From positions 1-14,449 of the forward strand of contig JAQUZV010000026.1 in the NCBI GenBank assembly GCA_028691155.1: a stretch of 14,449 nt of DNA, in the 5' to 3' direction. The translations under genes and the position numbers were made by a program. The DNA comes from Victivallales bacterium (GTDB taxonomy: Bacteria; Verrucomicrobiota; Lentisphaeria; Victivallales; SZUA-371). The notes below the pieces were generated by a model. That model was not told the DNA's origin and did not search any database. It was given only the letters and a program-made list of their open reading frames with translations. This document shows, in pieces, positions 13,599 to 14,449 of this stretch. Position 1 is the first letter of the stretch; every line of letters begins with the position of its first letter.

Positions 13599-14449
13599 AT
13601 GCGGAAAGACAGGAATTACAATGCCATTGTACTGGCGGCCGGAATGGGAGTCCGGATGCGCCCGATCACCAATAATATTCCCAAGCCGTTGATTGAAATC
13701 TGCAACCGTCCGTTGCTGGAAAACATTCTGATCAACCTGGAGCAGGGCGGGACCGGGCGGATTGCCGTCAACACCCATTATCTCGGCGAAAAAATCAATA
13801 ATTACGTGGAACGTTCGCGCTTTCGCGACCGGATCACCATTTTTCCCGAACCGGAGATTCTCTGGACCGGCGGACCGATCGTCAATGCCCGGGCGGTGCT
13901 GGAGGAACACGATTCCTTCCTGCTGCACAACGGCGACATCCTGACCGATCTGGATTTGCGGGCCATGGCTGATTATCATTTCGACCGCGGCGCCACGGTA
14001 ACCATGCTGACGCTGGACGGTCCCGAAAACCGGGTGATGATCGCATCCGACGGCCGGATTGTGGATATCAACGATATGGCCGAAGCCGATCATGCCGGCT
14101 GTCGTGCCATGACCTACGGCGGTATTTTCATGGCCACCGGCCATTTCTTCGATTATCTGCCGTCGGAGCCGTGTTCGTGTTCCAGTATTGCCGCCATTGT
14201 GGAGCTGCTGCGGCGGGAGCCTGGGGAGGTGGTTGCCTACCGGGCCGCAAACTATTACTGGAACGACCTGGGCTCGATCAGTTGTTATTTCCGGGCGCAC
14301 CGCGATGTGATCGAGCGCAAATTGTGCCGATTGCCGGAACTGCCCCCGATCGCGGGCAATTATCTGCTGGCCGACGGGGTGGAGGCCGAACGCGAATCGC
14401 TGCATGGTTTCATCTGCGCCGGGCCCGGGTGCCGCATCGCCGCCGGGTC
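13599..14449 (+). CDS. Sugar-phosphate nucleotidyltransferase (MurU/GalU-like), cut by window edge
   Basis: The frame opens with ATG 13599, preceded by AGGAAGAG, and runs 283 codons to the edge without a stop. Residues 9-30 carry the nucleotide-binding signature LAAGMGVRMRPITNNIPKPL, with R19 and K29 the expected phosphate contacts. TGGPIVNARAVL and HNGDILTDLDL follow, the latter holding the metal-binding Asp; TYGGIFMA and YYWNDLGSISCYFRAH match the later sugar-binding and metal motifs. The enzyme should join a sugar 1-phosphate with an NTP to give an NDP-sugar in the cytoplasm. NGD-I-T-D-x-D recalls MurU (MurNAc-1-P uridylyltransferase) and related mannose/heptose enzymes, but the substrate cannot be fixed. 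From about residue 262 (LLADGVEAERESLHGFICAGPGCRIAAG) the chain enters a hexapeptide-type left-handed beta-helix. Confidence 0.9.
   Translation, partial: MRKDRNYNAIVLAAGMGVRMRPITNNIPKPLIEICNRPLLENILINLEQGGTGRIAVNTHYLGEKINNYVERSRFRDRITIFPEPEILWTGGPIVNARAVLEEHDSFLLHNGDILTDLDLRAMADYHFDRGATVTMLTLDGPENRVMIASDGRIVDINDMAEADHAGCRAMTYGGIFMATGHFFDYLPSEPCSCSSIAAIVELLRREPGEVVAYRAANYYWNDLGSISCYFRAHRDVIERKLCRLPELPPIAGNYLLADGVEAERESLHGFICAGPGCRIAAG

Noticed and set aside
13548..14405. A 285-codon open frame on the minus strand at the right end
   Set aside because: It is opposite the nucleotidyltransferase, whose signature motifs are clear on the plus strand; the minus product has no family likeness.

Overview
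The window looks like core chromosomal sequence from a fairly GC-rich Gram-negative bacterium. The long PPi-type phosphofructokinase, the GatCA tRNA amidotransferase, a short CstA and a MacAB-like efflux set with Ser/Thr-rich and Lys/Ala-rich inserts would suit the PVC superphylum, perhaps Lentisphaerota/Victivallales. That placement rests on recognition of protein style and was not tested by any search. I see no tRNA, rRNA, insertion sequence, phage gene or CRISPR array.

Layout. (1) Bases 1-4175, minus strand: pfp (PPi-dependent phosphofructokinase), gatC, gatA and a polysaccharide deacetylase cut by the left edge. Gaps are 31, 2 and 61 bases, so this is probably one transcript running right to left. 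(2) Bases 4176-4550: a 375-base divergent control region with a possible promoter for pfp and a good sigma-70-type promoter for cstA, followed by a leader of about 170 bases. (3) Bases 4551-6062, plus: cstA, a peptide/pyruvate-type carbon-starvation transporter. It converges, with only 6 bases between stop codons, on (4) 6069-7259, minus: a membrane-anchored protein with HEAT-like helices and an ankyrin-like C-terminal piece. (5) Bases 7360-10901, minus: a MacA-type periplasmic adaptor, an ABC ATPase and a MacB-type permease in one operon; no outer-membrane channel gene is present. (6) Bases 11106-12535, minus: tsaB (tRNA t6A synthesis) followed by a one-helix anchored protein of unknown function, ending at a possible terminator. 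(7) Bases 12771-13460, plus: a membrane protein whose C-terminal part resembles the Mpv17/PMP22 family. (8) Bases 13599 to the right edge, plus: a MurU/GalU-like sugar-phosphate nucleotidyltransferase entering a left-handed beta-helix tail, cut by the edge.

The genes cover separate housekeeping jobs: glycolysis, Gln-/Asn-tRNA formation, tRNA modification, nutrient uptake, efflux and cell-surface sugars. No obvious new multi-gene system stands out. The most interesting signals are a 19-base element found with one mismatch upstream of both pfp and the macA-like gene, a Glu in place of the usual Asp in the donor-site motif of the PPi-phosphofructokinase, the bacterial Mpv17-like protein, and the long structured cstA leader.
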